From contig JAGAMN010000053.1 of assembly GCA_017624715.1 (NCBI GenBank), forward strand, positions 1 through 33,597: 33,597 bases of DNA, written 5' to 3'. This document shows, one piece after another, positions 23,921 through 31,377 of this stretch. Position 1 is the first letter of the stretch. Every line of letters begins with the position of its first letter. Source of the stretch: Oscillospiraceae bacterium (GTDB lineage Bacteria > Bacillota > Clostridia > Oscillospirales > Oscillospiraceae). The notes beneath the pieces are model-generated. The model saw nothing but the letters and a program-made list of their open reading frames with translations. It did no database searches and was not told the DNA's origin. The position numbers and the translations under genes are program-made.

Positions 23921-24803
23921 TGGCAAAAGCTGTTGATTTGTTCAGGTGCTCTTGGAAGAAACTCTGTTTGGCACCCAGGACAAAGTGGATACTGCCATCC
24001 AGCGGCTTCGTGCCTTTGAACCCCCGGAGGGGTACTTTGTAGCATTCTCAGGCGGCAAGGACAGCCAGTGCATCTACCACCTGTGCAAGGAAGCAGGTGT
24101 CAAATTTGATGCCCATTACAGCCATACCACGGTAGATCCGCCGGAAGCAGTCTACTTCATCCGGGAGCATTATCCTGACGTGATTGTGGACAAGCCGGGG
24201 ATCACCATGTGGCAGCTCATCGTAAAGAAAGGTATGCCGCCTACCCGCAAGGTGCGCTATTGCTGCGATGTGCTGAAAGAAGGCGGTGGACGTGGGCGGA
24301 TTGCGGTAACTGGGGTTCGCTGGGAGGAAAGCACCAAACGGAAGAATAACCGTGGACTGCTGGAACTGAACAACTACACCCGGCATTACATCAAGCTGAT
24401 GAACGACAACGATGAAGCACGGCGGATGTTTGAAACCTGCACCATGAAGTCCATGCACACCTTGAATCCGATCATTGACTGGACCAGTGAGGATGTTTGG
24501 GAATACCTCAATTCCCGAAACATCCCCCACTGCTGCCTCTACGATGAGGGCTTTGACCGGATCGGATGTATCGGATGCCCGCTGGCTGGACCTGCCCAGA
24601 TGCGCAAGGAATTTGCCCGGTACCCCAAATATGAGCAGGCATACCTTCGGGCGTTTGAGAAAATGCTCAAGGCCAGGGCGGGTAATGGTAAGCCCTACCA
24701 AAAGTGGCAAACAGCTGACGACGTTATGCGTTGGTGGCTCAGTGAGGAAAAACAGCAAAAGGTGGATGAAGATCAGCTGTCATTTTTCCTGTTGGATGCG
24801 TAA
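23920..24803 (+). pseudogene. PAPS-reductase-like PP-loop protein, apparent one-base deletion near the start
   Basis: The family transfers or activates sulfur using ATP at a PP-loop (PAPS reductase and the DndC-like group). The main frame shows the PP-loop SGGKDS (24048-24065) in FVAFSGGKDSQCIYHL, RYCCDVLKEGG, TGVRWEEStKR and CIGCPLAG. These cysteines could bind an iron-sulfur cluster or sulfur. That frame has no proper start: only GTG 23946 without a ribosome site, ahead of an in-frame TGA at 23934. ATG 23920 fits better, overlapping the previous stop as TAATG 8 bases after GGGAGG, but its frame (MAKAVDLFR) ends at 24042. Adding one base near 23944 would join MAKAVDLF to LLEETLFGTQDKV. The rest is intact. 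If the GTG is used it may still be functional; sulfur chemistry on DNA (Dnd) is unproven, as no dnd partners are here. Confidence 0.8.
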
Positions 24804-24844
24804 AAGCATTTGTTGCATCTGCTTCCATTTGGCTTGCTTCTTTG

Positions 24845-24863
24845 TTGCTTAGTGTGAATAGCT
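24845..24863 (+). repeat. Spacer motif TTGCTT-N3-GTGAATAGCT, copy 2
   Basis: This copy matches 16 of 19 bases with the one at 19386. It lies in the 110-base spacer before the RHH-like gene, which otherwise holds T-rich sequence but no clear promoter. Confidence 0.4.
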
Positions 24864-24920
24864 ATTACATCAAAAATAGAGTATGCTTGGCTTGCAAATC
24901 AAGAAAGGAGCGGCATGATT

Positions 24921-25250
24921 ATGGCAGAAACCAGAAACCTCTGCGCCCAGATTCCTGTAGACCTCCACGCAAAGGTCATCGAGGAAAAGAACGCTCTGGG
25001 GCAGGCACTCAGCGAATACATCACCAACATTCTTAAGGAACATTTTGAAGGAGGAAACAAAACTATGGCAAATACTGCAACCAAGACCCTGGCATTCCAG
25101 ATCTCCGAGGAACTGGATCAGCGGATCAAGAACTATCTGGCAGCGGAAAAGGAACGCACTGGCAAGAAGGTCAGCCAGCGGGAGTTCGTGGTGGGCCTCA
25201 TCATCCAGGCACTGGATGAGTACGACGCAGCCAAGCAGTCCGCAGAGTAA
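24921..25250 (+). CDS. Tandem ribbon-helix-helix-like DNA-binding protein
   Basis: The 109-residue protein carries two similar segments: NLCAQIPVDLHAKVIEEKNA followed by LSEYITNILKEHFE, and TLAFQISEELDQRIKNYLAA followed by SQREFVVGLIIQALDEY. Each is a short strand plus two helices, the pattern of RHH/Arc-type DNA-binding domains, so the chain resembles a dimer joined by a linker. It may regulate the accessory operon. The start could be ATG 24915 (4 bases after GGAG) or 24921 (10 bases); the N-terminus MAETRNLCAQ favours the latter. A terminator follows. Confidence 0.75.
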   Translation: MAETRNLCAQIPVDLHAKVIEEKNALGQALSEYITNILKEHFEGGNKTMANTATKTLAFQISEELDQRIKNYLAAEKERTGKKVSQREFVVGLIIQALDEYDAAKQSAE

Positions 25251-25264
25251 TTCACTGTCAATCA

Positions 25265-25297
25265 CCGCCAGGGGGAAACCTCTGGCGGATTATTATT
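25265..25297 (+). terminator. Intrinsic terminator after the RHH-like gene
   Basis: A 10-bp stem (CCGCCAGGGG with CCTCTGGCGG, one wobble) with a GAAA loop is followed by ATTATTATT. The next gene's AAGGAGG begins a few bases later. Confidence 0.75.
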
Positions 25298-25314
25298 GCA
25301 AGGAGGAAAACAAC

Positions 25315-25551
25315 ATGAACGTCGAGATCAAGTTGGACAGAGAAAAGTACCATGCATTAAAAATGAGTATGGAACAGAAAGGTACCACTGTCGAAGCAGA
25401 ACTGGCACAGGCGGTGGAGGTGCTGTATCAGAAGCAAGTCCCCAGCAGTGTCAAAGCATTCATTGAAAGCAAATCCAAAGGCAAGGGATACCGGTCCAAG
25501 CGGAAGCCGCAGGACACCTCTGCCTCTGCTGTGGGGATTGAGAGTAAGTGA
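25315..25551 (+). CDS. DUF6103-like protein
   Basis: The 78-residue product has the pattern of DUF6103: a strand NVEIKLDREKYHALKMSM, then QKGTTVEAELAQAVEVLYQK and VPSSVKAFIESK, followed by a basic tail (KGKGYRSKRKPQ). The same N-terminal layout opens the larger genes at 26267 and 27376, so it may be the free-standing form of that domain. Function is unknown; the size and strand-helix-helix order would allow DNA or protein binding. The ATG follows AAGGAGG by 9 bases. Its stop overlaps the GTG of the next gene. Confidence 0.75.
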   Translation: MNVEIKLDREKYHALKMSMEQKGTTVEAELAQAVEVLYQKQVPSSVKAFIESKSKGKGYRSKRKPQDTSASAVGIESK

Positions 25552-25775
25552 GTCAGGATGAGAAATATGGCAGAAAGAAAGCAATCCGACTGAAGTGCCT
25601 GGACTGCTGCTGCGGCAGTGCCATGGAGGTTCGACTCTGTGAATCCAGAAAATGCCCTCTTTGGCGGTTTCGCATGGGGCGGGAGTCTCAGGCAGAATCA
25701 GCCCCGGATTCGAAGGATTCGGAGAACAATCACGTGCGGGAAGCTCCACCCCAGTCAGCGGAGGATGACCGCTGA
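25548..25775 (+). CDS. Small cysteine-rich zinc-ribbon-like protein
   Basis: The GTG start overlaps the preceding stop (GTGA). The N-terminal half is CLDCCCGSAMEVRLCESRKC followed by PLWRFRMG, a cysteine-rich motif shared with many phage and ICE proteins of Clostridia. The cysteines could bind zinc. The rest is a polar, probably disordered tail (residues 48-75). Its stop overlaps the next start as TGATG. Role unknown; DNA or RNA binding is plausible. Confidence 0.8.
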   Translation: MSQDEKYGRKKAIRLKCLDCCCGSAMEVRLCESRKCPLWRFRMGRESQAESAPDSKDSENNHVREAPPQSAEDDR

Positions 25776-26236
25776 TGGCTCGTGTTTTGCGGAGATTTCT
25801 GCCTCAGAAAGCAAGGAGGAACAATAATGGATGGAGTGGGACTGCTGTGTGGAAGCAGAAACGGCTGAAGAAACAGCTTGGTTCCAAGTATTTCTTTGAA
25901 CAGAGGATTTCCGCAGCGGTAGTGAAGAATATGCTGGCAATGGTGAATGGAAGCAACCATTTTCTTACGGTAGCCAGCCTGACCGTTGGAATCGTGAAAC
26001 TGGAGGCCATTCTCTACTGGTACAACGGAAAATACTCTCTGGGATATGATGTCATGGTACGAGACTCTCCGGAATGCCCGGAATGGTCTTGCTATGAAAG
26101 CCTACAGGAAGAAGTGCGGTATAATGCGTGGAATCTGGAGCGGGAAATGTTTCTGGTGCTGGACAGGGCGGTAACCCGTCTCGGTCTGAGCTATACGGAA
26201 TATGTATTTCCGAAGCTGTATGGCGCCAGCTCCTGA
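25775..26236 (+). CDS. Conserved ICE protein (possibly DUF6329-like), 5' end uncertain
   Basis: Residues 38-153 (YFFEQRISAAVVKNMLAMV, then ASLTVGIVKLEAILYWYN and LEREMFLVLDRAVTRLGLSYTE) form a coherent globular domain that resembles a small Clostridia ICE family I tentatively link to DUF6329. The first 37 residues are basic, with a clump of Arg and Lys. The start chosen (ATG 25775, overlapping the previous stop) follows GGAGG by 10 bases. However, a much better ribosome site, AAGGAGG (25813-25819), points at ATG 25827 or 25831, which are in other frames and end within 14 or 23 codons. The gene may therefore carry a frameshift near its start, or the AGG-AGG codons are coincidental. Confidence 0.65.
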   Translation: MARVLRRFLPQKARRNNNGWSGTAVWKQKRLKKQLGSKYFFEQRISAAVVKNMLAMVNGSNHFLTVASLTVGIVKLEAILYWYNGKYSLGYDVMVRDSPECPEWSCYESLQEEVRYNAWNLEREMFLVLDRAVTRLGLSYTEYVFPKLYGASS

Positions 26237-26266
26237 AGAAAGTAATGAAGTAAGGAATATTGATTT

Positions 26267-27373
26267 ATGAATTCAACAGATATTACGGTGTTTTACAGTA
26301 CCCTGCGGACGGGGGCCTTGGAACGGATCCTGAAGGAACAGGGAAAATCCCTTGACTCTGCTGTGGAGGAAATGCTGGATGACCTGTATCAAAGAATCGT
26401 CCCGGAGCAGGAACGGACGGAAATCGAGGCAAGGATCCGCCAGGAAGAAGCACAGACAGCAGCAGAAACGGAGGCTGCACGGCGATTCGCTGTGTACCGC
26501 ATCCGGGAACTTGGCGAGGACAGCTACTTTACAAGCGAAGCTCATAATGACCTTTATCTGGCAGCTTGTGAGTGCCGTGAGTATTTGCAGGATCCCAAAC
26601 CGTTTCTGCTGCCTGACTATTTCTCGCACAGACAGATTTGCAATCAGTTCCGTTATTCCCAACTGGTAAATGATCTGGGGTACAATCCGCAGATTACCAT
26701 GGTGGTGGAGCTTGATGCGGATAAGGGAATGTGCATGGTACAGAAAGCCGGTGAGGATGACTCCTGGCATCAGTACCGGATGAAAGACCTGTCCACCGGT
26801 ATCTTCCGTGCAAAGCGGAAAGACGGACGTTCCTATGCTGAACGTAATAGCATTTTTGAGGAATTTATTGCGGAACGCGAGATTGCAATGCATCTGCCTG
26901 CCTATGACTACCAACTGCAGGAAGGAAAGCCTGTTGAACAGCGCATTGAGGAATTTAATGCCGCGAATGCTCCTTTCTACATCATGGACTACGGGGATGA
27001 CCGCTATGGTCTCAGCCTGCCCATCTCCTTCCTGTCACCTCCCTTTAGCAACTACGGTCAAAAGGCTTTCAATGCCTACGCTGCACAGCAGGGCGAAGAA
27101 GCAAAGCAGAATGGACTGTTTACCACCGGCAATGGTTATGACTGGGAGTGCGTGTTTAAGAAAGCCTTTGAAAACGATCCGCTCATGGAGAACATGAAGT
27201 TTGACCCCGAGGCTGGCGGCTTTTACAGCTATAGCTATGATCTGTCCACACTGGAACAGCTGGGAAGCCGATTCAAGGAAATCTGTGAAAGCGGACAGGC
27301 ATTCCGGGATCTGGTCTGCACAGCCCTGACGGAAGTGGAAATGAAGCAGAAGATGGATTTGGGAGGCATGTAG
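26267..27373 (+). CDS. Mosaic accessory protein: DUF6103-like + unknown domain + domain shared with 21139
   Basis: The 368-residue protein combines three parts. Residues 15-60 follow the DUF6103 pattern (LERILKEQGKSLDSAVEEML, then LYQRIVPEQER). Residues 70-215 match the body of the next gene (27376). Residues 226-350 (FNAANAPFYIMDYGDDRYGL, GNGYDWECVFKKAF) match the first 130 residues of the 21139 gene. No catalytic motif is visible and the protein is acidic. TAAGGAAT lies upstream of the ATG. The tail ends GGM, with GGAGG-C-ATG-TAG serving the GTG start of the next gene. It looks like a product of domain shuffling within the island. Confidence 0.78.
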   Translation: MNSTDITVFYSTLRTGALERILKEQGKSLDSAVEEMLDDLYQRIVPEQERTEIEARIRQEEAQTAAETEAARRFAVYRIRELGEDSYFTSEAHNDLYLAACECREYLQDPKPFLLPDYFSHRQICNQFRYSQLVNDLGYNPQITMVVELDADKGMCMVQKAGEDDSWHQYRMKDLSTGIFRAKRKDGRSYAERNSIFEEFIAEREIAMHLPAYDYQLQEGKPVEQRIEEFNAANAPFYIMDYGDDRYGLSLPISFLSPPFSNYGQKAFNAYAAQQGEEAKQNGLFTTGNGYDWECVFKKAFENDPLMENMKFDPEAGGFYSYSYDLSTLEQLGSRFKEICESGQAFRDLVCTALTEVEMKQKMDLGGM

Positions 27374-27375
27374 CT

Positions 27376-28050
27376 GTGGCGATTAAAGGGATTATGATCC
27401 ACTACAACCTACACCGGCTGGAAGCTCTGGAACAGGCACTGTCCAAGCAGGGGCTGGAACTGGATACGGTTCTGGTTCCTGCCATGGAACGGCTCTATGA
27501 GCAGTATGTCCCGGCACCTGTCCGGGGCGGCATTGAAATGAAGGTGCGTGAGGATGAACTGCGGGATTCCGGAGAAAAGAGAAGTTCCATCACTCTCCTC
27601 TGCTGTACGGAGCGTGGCCGGGAGTCATACCTGATGGAAACCAGCTCTGTGCTGGATGGCTTCTACAAAGTGGCAGGCTGTTTCAAAAACTACTTTGAAC
27701 AGGGCCAGAATATGGGCTTCGCCCGGTTCTCCGGAATGCAGGTATTGGAAGCAGATGTGTTTGAGGAGCTGTGTGAAACGGCGATGCAGCACAAGCTCAT
27801 CAACCATGTCATCGATTGGAATCTGGATATGGGGATCGTGAGCTATATGAATGCCCAGACCGGCTTTCAGAGCTTCTACCTGGAAAGTGATGTATTGAAA
27901 GCAGAAATGGCTACAAAGGCAAGTGCGCATGAAAGCTTTGAACAGATCACGGAGCAGTTCCATCAGAAGTTGGTGGGAAAAGAATGCGATGTCTATGGCA
28001 CTTACCTTCCCCGGACAAGACCGGATACTCCGCAGATGGGAGGTATGTAA
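27376..28050 (+). CDS. Accessory protein: DUF6103-like N-terminus plus domain shared with 26267
   Basis: The GTG start is 9 bases after the GGAGG inside the previous gene's end. Residues 14-55 follow the DUF6103 pattern (LEALEQALSKQGLELDTVLV, then LYEQYVPAPVRGGIE). Residues 70-205 align with the middle of the preceding gene, including a RESYLMETSSVLDGFYKVA region against EDSYFTSEAHNDLYLAACE. The C-terminus ends PQMGGM. It is a shorter paralogue of 26267, lacking the third domain. Function unknown; soluble and acidic. It belongs to an operon whose next gene starts at the following base. Confidence 0.78.
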   Translation: MAIKGIMIHYNLHRLEALEQALSKQGLELDTVLVPAMERLYEQYVPAPVRGGIEMKVREDELRDSGEKRSSITLLCCTERGRESYLMETSSVLDGFYKVAGCFKNYFEQGQNMGFARFSGMQVLEADVFEELCETAMQHKLINHVIDWNLDMGIVSYMNAQTGFQSFYLESDVLKAEMATKASAHESFEQITEQFHQKLVGKECDVYGTYLPRTRPDTPQMGGM

Positions 28051-29184
28051 ATGATTCAGTTGAAACTTTCCAAGCAAGGGATGCGGGAGGGGGTGGCATT
28101 GAACCTTCCTGCAACTCCGGCAGAAGTAAGCGAAGCCTGTGCATGGTTTGACCGTTTGGGTATTCCCCAGAATGAAGTAAAGATCGTAGGTGCCAGCAGC
28201 CCGGTTCGCACGCTGGACAAGTATATCGTTTCCCATGGGGATCTCCACCGGACGGGTGATCTGGATAAGCTGAACATCTTGGCAGAGCAGCTTGAGCAGA
28301 TGGACAAGCGGCAGCAGGACATTCTGGGTGGAGCTGTTGATTCGGAATGCATCAGTTCTCTGGATGATGTGCTGGAAATTTTATCTCACCTGGACCGCTA
28401 TGTGATCCTCCCTAATATTGTAACCAACGAGGAATTGGGACGGTTTCTGGTGGATACCGGGTATAAGGACTTCCCAGAAGAAACGCACCCCTATCTGAAT
28501 TATGCTGCCATCGGGATGGAATACTATACCAACAATGGCGGCGCCTATGGACCCGGAGGCTATGTCCGCCGCAAGGCTGACCCGGAGCTGGAGGTGCAGG
28601 TCCAAAAGCCTTTGATTACCATCCACCTGTATTCTGCAAAACTATCCCAAGCCAGAGCGGAACCCTACCGACTGGCTCTTCCTGCATTGGATGAGGAAAT
28701 GGATCAGGCGGCTCAGGCGCTTGGAGTGGATAAACTCTCTGATGCATCCATCGTGAAGATGGAAATTGGGGATGAAACTCTGAAAGATCTGATCCCCATG
28801 GAGTGTGTCAGTGTCACGGAGGCTAATCATCTGGCAATGACCATAGAGGAACTTCGGCAGTGGGATGAGCTGTACCAAAAGTATCTGGCGGTGCTGTCCG
28901 TGGAGCAGCCGGAAACTATGACGAAAGCCCTATATTTGTCTGTTGAGCTGGATGACTACGAATTTATGCCGGAGGATGACTATGAATACGGTCAGGCGGT
29001 GCTGCGGCGCCATGGTGCCACAGATGAGTTATTGGACCGGCTGCTTGGCTATCTAAACATGGAAGGTCTGGGCAGAGATGCAAGAGCGGATGACGGAGTC
29101 CGAAAAACGGAGTATGGAGATCTCCGCCGATGCAGCGAACCCTTTCCCGATATTACACAACAAATTGAACTTGGAGGAATGTAA
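28051..29184 (+). CDS. Tandem ArdA-like anti-restriction protein, second
   Basis: The 377-residue product has two ArdA-like units. Unit 1 (about 10-180) has GVALNLPATPAEVSEACAWF, DLDKLNILAEQLEQMDKRQQ, a TNEELGRFLVDTG segment and HPYLNYAAIGMEYYTNNGGA, a good match to ArdA order. Unit 2 (about 190-345) repeats it (YRLALPALDEEMDQAAQALG, VTEANHLAMTIEELRQWDEL, YGQAVLRRHGATDELLDRL, YLNMEGLGRDARADD). It is acidic, as DNA mimics are. The ATG comes right after the previous stop (TAAATG) with GGAGG 8 bases upstream. It ends GGM and its own GGAGG serves the next gene. It differs considerably from the 22679 protein, so the two may target different restriction enzymes. Confidence 0.82.
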   Translation: MIQLKLSKQGMREGVALNLPATPAEVSEACAWFDRLGIPQNEVKIVGASSPVRTLDKYIVSHGDLHRTGDLDKLNILAEQLEQMDKRQQDILGGAVDSECISSLDDVLEILSHLDRYVILPNIVTNEELGRFLVDTGYKDFPEETHPYLNYAAIGMEYYTNNGGAYGPGGYVRRKADPELEVQVQKPLITIHLYSAKLSQARAEPYRLALPALDEEMDQAAQALGVDKLSDASIVKMEIGDETLKDLIPMECVSVTEANHLAMTIEELRQWDELYQKYLAVLSVEQPETMTKALYLSVELDDYEFMPEDDYEYGQAVLRRHGATDELLDRLLGYLNMEGLGRDARADDGVRKTEYGDLRRCSEPFPDITQQIELGGM

Positions 29185-29185
29185 C

Positions 29186-29299
29186 ATGAAGAAGAAAGTA
29201 ATGATCACCCTGGCAGCTCTGGCGGCTGCCGGAGCCGCAGTAACCGGCTGCATCTGCCTTGCCAATACCAAGGTCTATGGACATGGCAGATTCCGCTAA
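29186..29299 (+). CDS. Tiny lipoprotein or membrane peptide of 37 residues
   Basis: From ATG 29186, 8 bases after GGAGG, the frame encodes KKKVMITLAALAAAGAAVTGC then ICLANTKVYGHGRFR. The basic start, hydrophobic stretch and AVTGC fit a lipoprotein signal (Cys21), leaving only 16 mature residues; a single-pass membrane peptide is the alternative. A longer frame from 29078 lies in the previous gene. Its stop overlaps the next gene by 22 bases and a terminator-like hairpin follows at 29313. Such small membrane peptides are easily missed; a role in entry exclusion or signalling is possible but unsupported. Confidence 0.6.
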   Translation: MKKKVMITLAALAAAGAAVTGCICLANTKVYGHGRFR

Positions 29300-29753
29300 T
29301 CTGAATGTACGGCCCGCTTCCCAGGAGGAAGCGGGTCTCTTTTTTGCTATGAAGCCGGAGGAAGATGCCTCTCTTGGTTGCATCGGGCATGTCCGTATGG
29401 ACTTTGGCAGAAGTGGCCGGAAGTTCTGGCACACTTGGCATTCCCGTGGCCCGGAGGAATGGAACTGTCAGTTGTTCAAGGATGAACTGACTGAGGTGGT
29501 GGATATGCTCCGGGAAAGTGTGCTGAAGGATCTGAATGGGATGCGGGAATTCTGCCAGAGTCACGGCGGTGCCATCCCTGGTGGTTGGTCTCAGAACTAT
29601 GGCTTCGTTGTGGAAACGCAAAACTACCGATACTGCCTGCGGTGTAATCCCGCACCCGGAGATTATCAAGCCTATCTGACCTGCTTCGATAAGCATGTTC
29701 AGGAACTGAACCAGTCGGGGCAGGAACAGACCGTCCAGATGGGAGGTATGTGA
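29277..29753 (+). CDS. Conserved Clostridia ICE protein (RPA-x-EE ... GCIGHxRxDFG family)
   Basis: The region NVRPASQEEAGLFFAMKPEE followed by GCIGHVRMDFGRSGRKFWHT and a YGFVVETQNYRYCLRCNP segment matches a family common on Clostridia mobile elements, whose function I do not know. The N-terminal RPA-x-EE part belongs to the family, so the start is at ATG 29277 or 29283, not ATG 29349. Consequently the terminator-like hairpin at 29313 lies inside the coding sequence. No good ribosome site precedes the start (AAGG only), and it overlaps the preceding small gene by 22 bases, so translation is probably coupled. It ends VQMGGM. Confidence 0.75.
   Translation: MDMADSANLNVRPASQEEAGLFFAMKPEEDASLGCIGHVRMDFGRSGRKFWHTWHSRGPEEWNCQLFKDELTEVVDMLRESVLKDLNGMREFCQSHGGAIPGGWSQNYGFVVETQNYRYCLRCNPAPGDYQAYLTCFDKHVQELNQSGQEQTVQMGGM
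29313..29345 (+). terminator. Terminator-like hairpin inside the 5' coding region
   Basis: A perfect 9-bp stem (CCCGCTTCC with GGAAGCGGG) and a CAGGA loop are followed by TCTCTTTTTT. It lies 13 bases after the 37-residue ORF and within the first codons of the next gene. If active, it would cut off downstream expression unless ribosomes translate through it. Confidence 0.7.
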
Positions 29754-29755
29754 CC

Positions 29756-30106
29756 ATGGCGATCCTTTTCTCTGCTGTGGGGATCCGAGCCGGAGATGCA
29801 GAACTAAAGTTTCTGGTTGGTGGTATCCCCAAAGAACTGGAGGATCTGGAAAAAAATGTCCGGGTAGAGAATCTGCTCATCGATCAATCTGATGATGTGA
29901 AAGTGAGCGTCCAGGCATCCGCATACCGCTGGGGCGTGGGGGCGGACACCAATGCCACCTGGGATGATCTGCTGCGGATTATGATCCAGATGGAAGAAAA
30001 TCCTAACTTTCTGAGTGAGAAGTGCGACCATGTGGAGGATGTGAACTTTTCCTTTGACTGGTCACAGCAGGAACTGTTTGGACTAAAAATGGAGGAAGTG
30101 CTATGA
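29756..30106 (+). CDS. Small acidic accessory protein (116 residues), unknown function
   Basis: I do not recognise it. The ATG at 29756 is 9 bases after GGAGG; a GTG at 29750 is too close. The first 35 residues are mixed strands and helices, a central part (VKVSVQASAYRWGVGADTNA) is beta-like, and the C-terminus is an acidic amphipathic region (EEN to FDWSQQELFG). Overall it is acidic and soluble, so a DNA-mimic or protein-inhibitor role would be in keeping with the island, but nothing specific supports it. Its stop overlaps the next start (ATGA). Confidence 0.7.
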   Translation: MAILFSAVGIRAGDAELKFLVGGIPKELEDLEKNVRVENLLIDQSDDVKVSVQASAYRWGVGADTNATWDDLLRIMIQMEENPNFLSEKCDHVEDVNFSFDWSQQELFGLKMEEVL

Positions 30107-30978
30107 ATGTTGCAGGCATGATAAACGATAGACTCAATGCCCCCTTTACCGGCCCTCTGCTGTCGGACATGACAGCTACAGCAGATGGAGCGGGAGAAGG
30201 CCGGAGCCATCTGACGGCAAAAGAAATTCAGGATATGGAATCCATTCTGCGGGACGGAATGGTTGGCTATGCCTATCTGTATCCCCATGGGGAGGAGTTT
30301 CCCCAGGTGTATGTGTTCAGCATGACACCTGAGAATATCGCCAACTTCATTGGCCAGCATCGTGCAGACTGCTCCGAGATGACTCTGACAGACCGGATGG
30401 ATATGACGGTGCTGACTACCTACGGGGAATTCATCGACAAGTGTCCTGACCGTCAGCTTTTGCAGGAGGTGCTGCAGCACCTTGTCCCGATCCAATGTGG
30501 TGAGGCAGAACCTAAGGAAGTAGTATCCGTATCGAGAGATACTTATGATCTGTACGATGATCTGCTGGAAGAAGCACGGAAAGGTCTGACACCAGAGGAT
30601 CTGAAGCAGGCTGAGCTGTCTGCCAAAAGCACCGTGTGGCATTACTATAAGCCGGGAGTGGATGTGAGTGCCTGTCCCTATCTGGAAGCAAAGTGGATAG
30701 GAGAAAAGAATCTACGAAGCTGTAAGCTGGAAAACACCCCGGAGAATCTGGCAGCATTCATCCAGCAAAAGAATGATGTGGAAGAAATCTCTTTTCGGGA
30801 TCCCAACGGTGCCGAGGTAATCATTGCGAGACAGGGATATGTTCACATGTGTCTGGATGAAGCCTATCTTAAGAACCGGCTTCAGCCTGCTCTGACAGAG
30901 CAGCGCCGGAGTGGAGATGCGCCGGTGATCCAAGAAGCGGATACACCGGTCCAGTCGGATATGACAATGGAGATGTAA
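30103..30978 (+). CDS. Accessory protein of 291 residues with an internal repeat
   Basis: No known domain recognised. Residues 50-130 (VGYAYLYPHGEEFPQVYVFS, then TPENIANFIGQHRAD) and residues 175-270 (VSACPYLEAKWIGEKNLRSC, then TPENLAAFIQQKNDVEE) seem to be two copies of one fold, each with a TPEN-[IL]-A-x-FI helix start. The linker and tail are polar. It starts within the previous stop (ATGA). The C-terminus ends MEM before TAA-T-ATG of the next gene. It is acidic like its neighbours. Confidence 0.7.
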   Translation: MNVAGMINDRLNAPFTGPLLSDMTATADGAGEGRSHLTAKEIQDMESILRDGMVGYAYLYPHGEEFPQVYVFSMTPENIANFIGQHRADCSEMTLTDRMDMTVLTTYGEFIDKCPDRQLLQEVLQHLVPIQCGEAEPKEVVSVSRDTYDLYDDLLEEARKGLTPEDLKQAELSAKSTVWHYYKPGVDVSACPYLEAKWIGEKNLRSCKLENTPENLAAFIQQKNDVEEISFRDPNGAEVIIARQGYVHMCLDEAYLKNRLQPALTEQRRSGDAPVIQEADTPVQSDMTMEM

Positions 30979-30979
30979 T

Positions 30980-31369
30980 ATGGCGGAACTGACCAAAGAG
31001 GAATTTGTCCAGCAGCTCAAAGAAATCGCTCCTGTCTCGGATACGGCTGCACAGGCATGGTGTCAGTGGTCTTCAGAATTGGAGAAAATGGATCGTGCAG
31101 ATGAGATTCTCCCGGAGTGGCCGTATAAGTCTGAAGCAGCCTTTCGTGGCGAGCTCATTAAGCAGTTCACGAAACTCAAAACCCGGCTCGGTGAAGCTGT
31201 GGTCGGGCAGGTACTCTCCCTTGGTGATTTGCAACACTGCCTGTATCCCTGGGAGATTGTTCCCGCGGGGGAGCATCTGCATAAGGGCGGTGATCTGAAG
31301 GAGCTTCCGGATATGTCCATTAAGGGATCTCTGGATGGAGTAGAAGAGTATCTGGAAATGAGAATGTAG
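30980..31369 (+). CDS. Accessory protein of 129 residues, unknown function
   Basis: Not recognised. It begins MAELTKEEFVQQLKEIAP, with an acidic, mostly helical N-terminal 90 residues (two long amphipathic helices around 5-17 and 60-80). A shorter region near LGDLQHCLYPWEIVPAGEHL contains one Cys and two His. The ATG is one base after the previous stop, with GGAG about 8 bases upstream. It ends EMRM followed by TAGGTG. Part of the same accessory operon; no motif gives a function. Confidence 0.65.
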   Translation: MAELTKEEFVQQLKEIAPVSDTAAQAWCQWSSELEKMDRADEILPEWPYKSEAAFRGELIKQFTKLKTRLGEAVVGQVLSLGDLQHCLYPWEIVPAGEHLHKGGDLKELPDMSIKGSLDGVEEYLEMRM

Positions 31370-31377
31370 GTGTGTAG

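Noticed and set aside
23946-24803. DNA phosphorothioation (Dnd) system
   Set aside because: Only the PP-loop protein resembles DndC. No DndA, B, D or E gene is present in the window, and single PAPS-reductase-like genes are common on ICEs and phages.
29349-29753. Start of the 29277 gene at ATG 29349, after the hairpin
   Set aside because: It has no ribosome site and would remove the RPA-x-EE N-terminus that belongs to the family.
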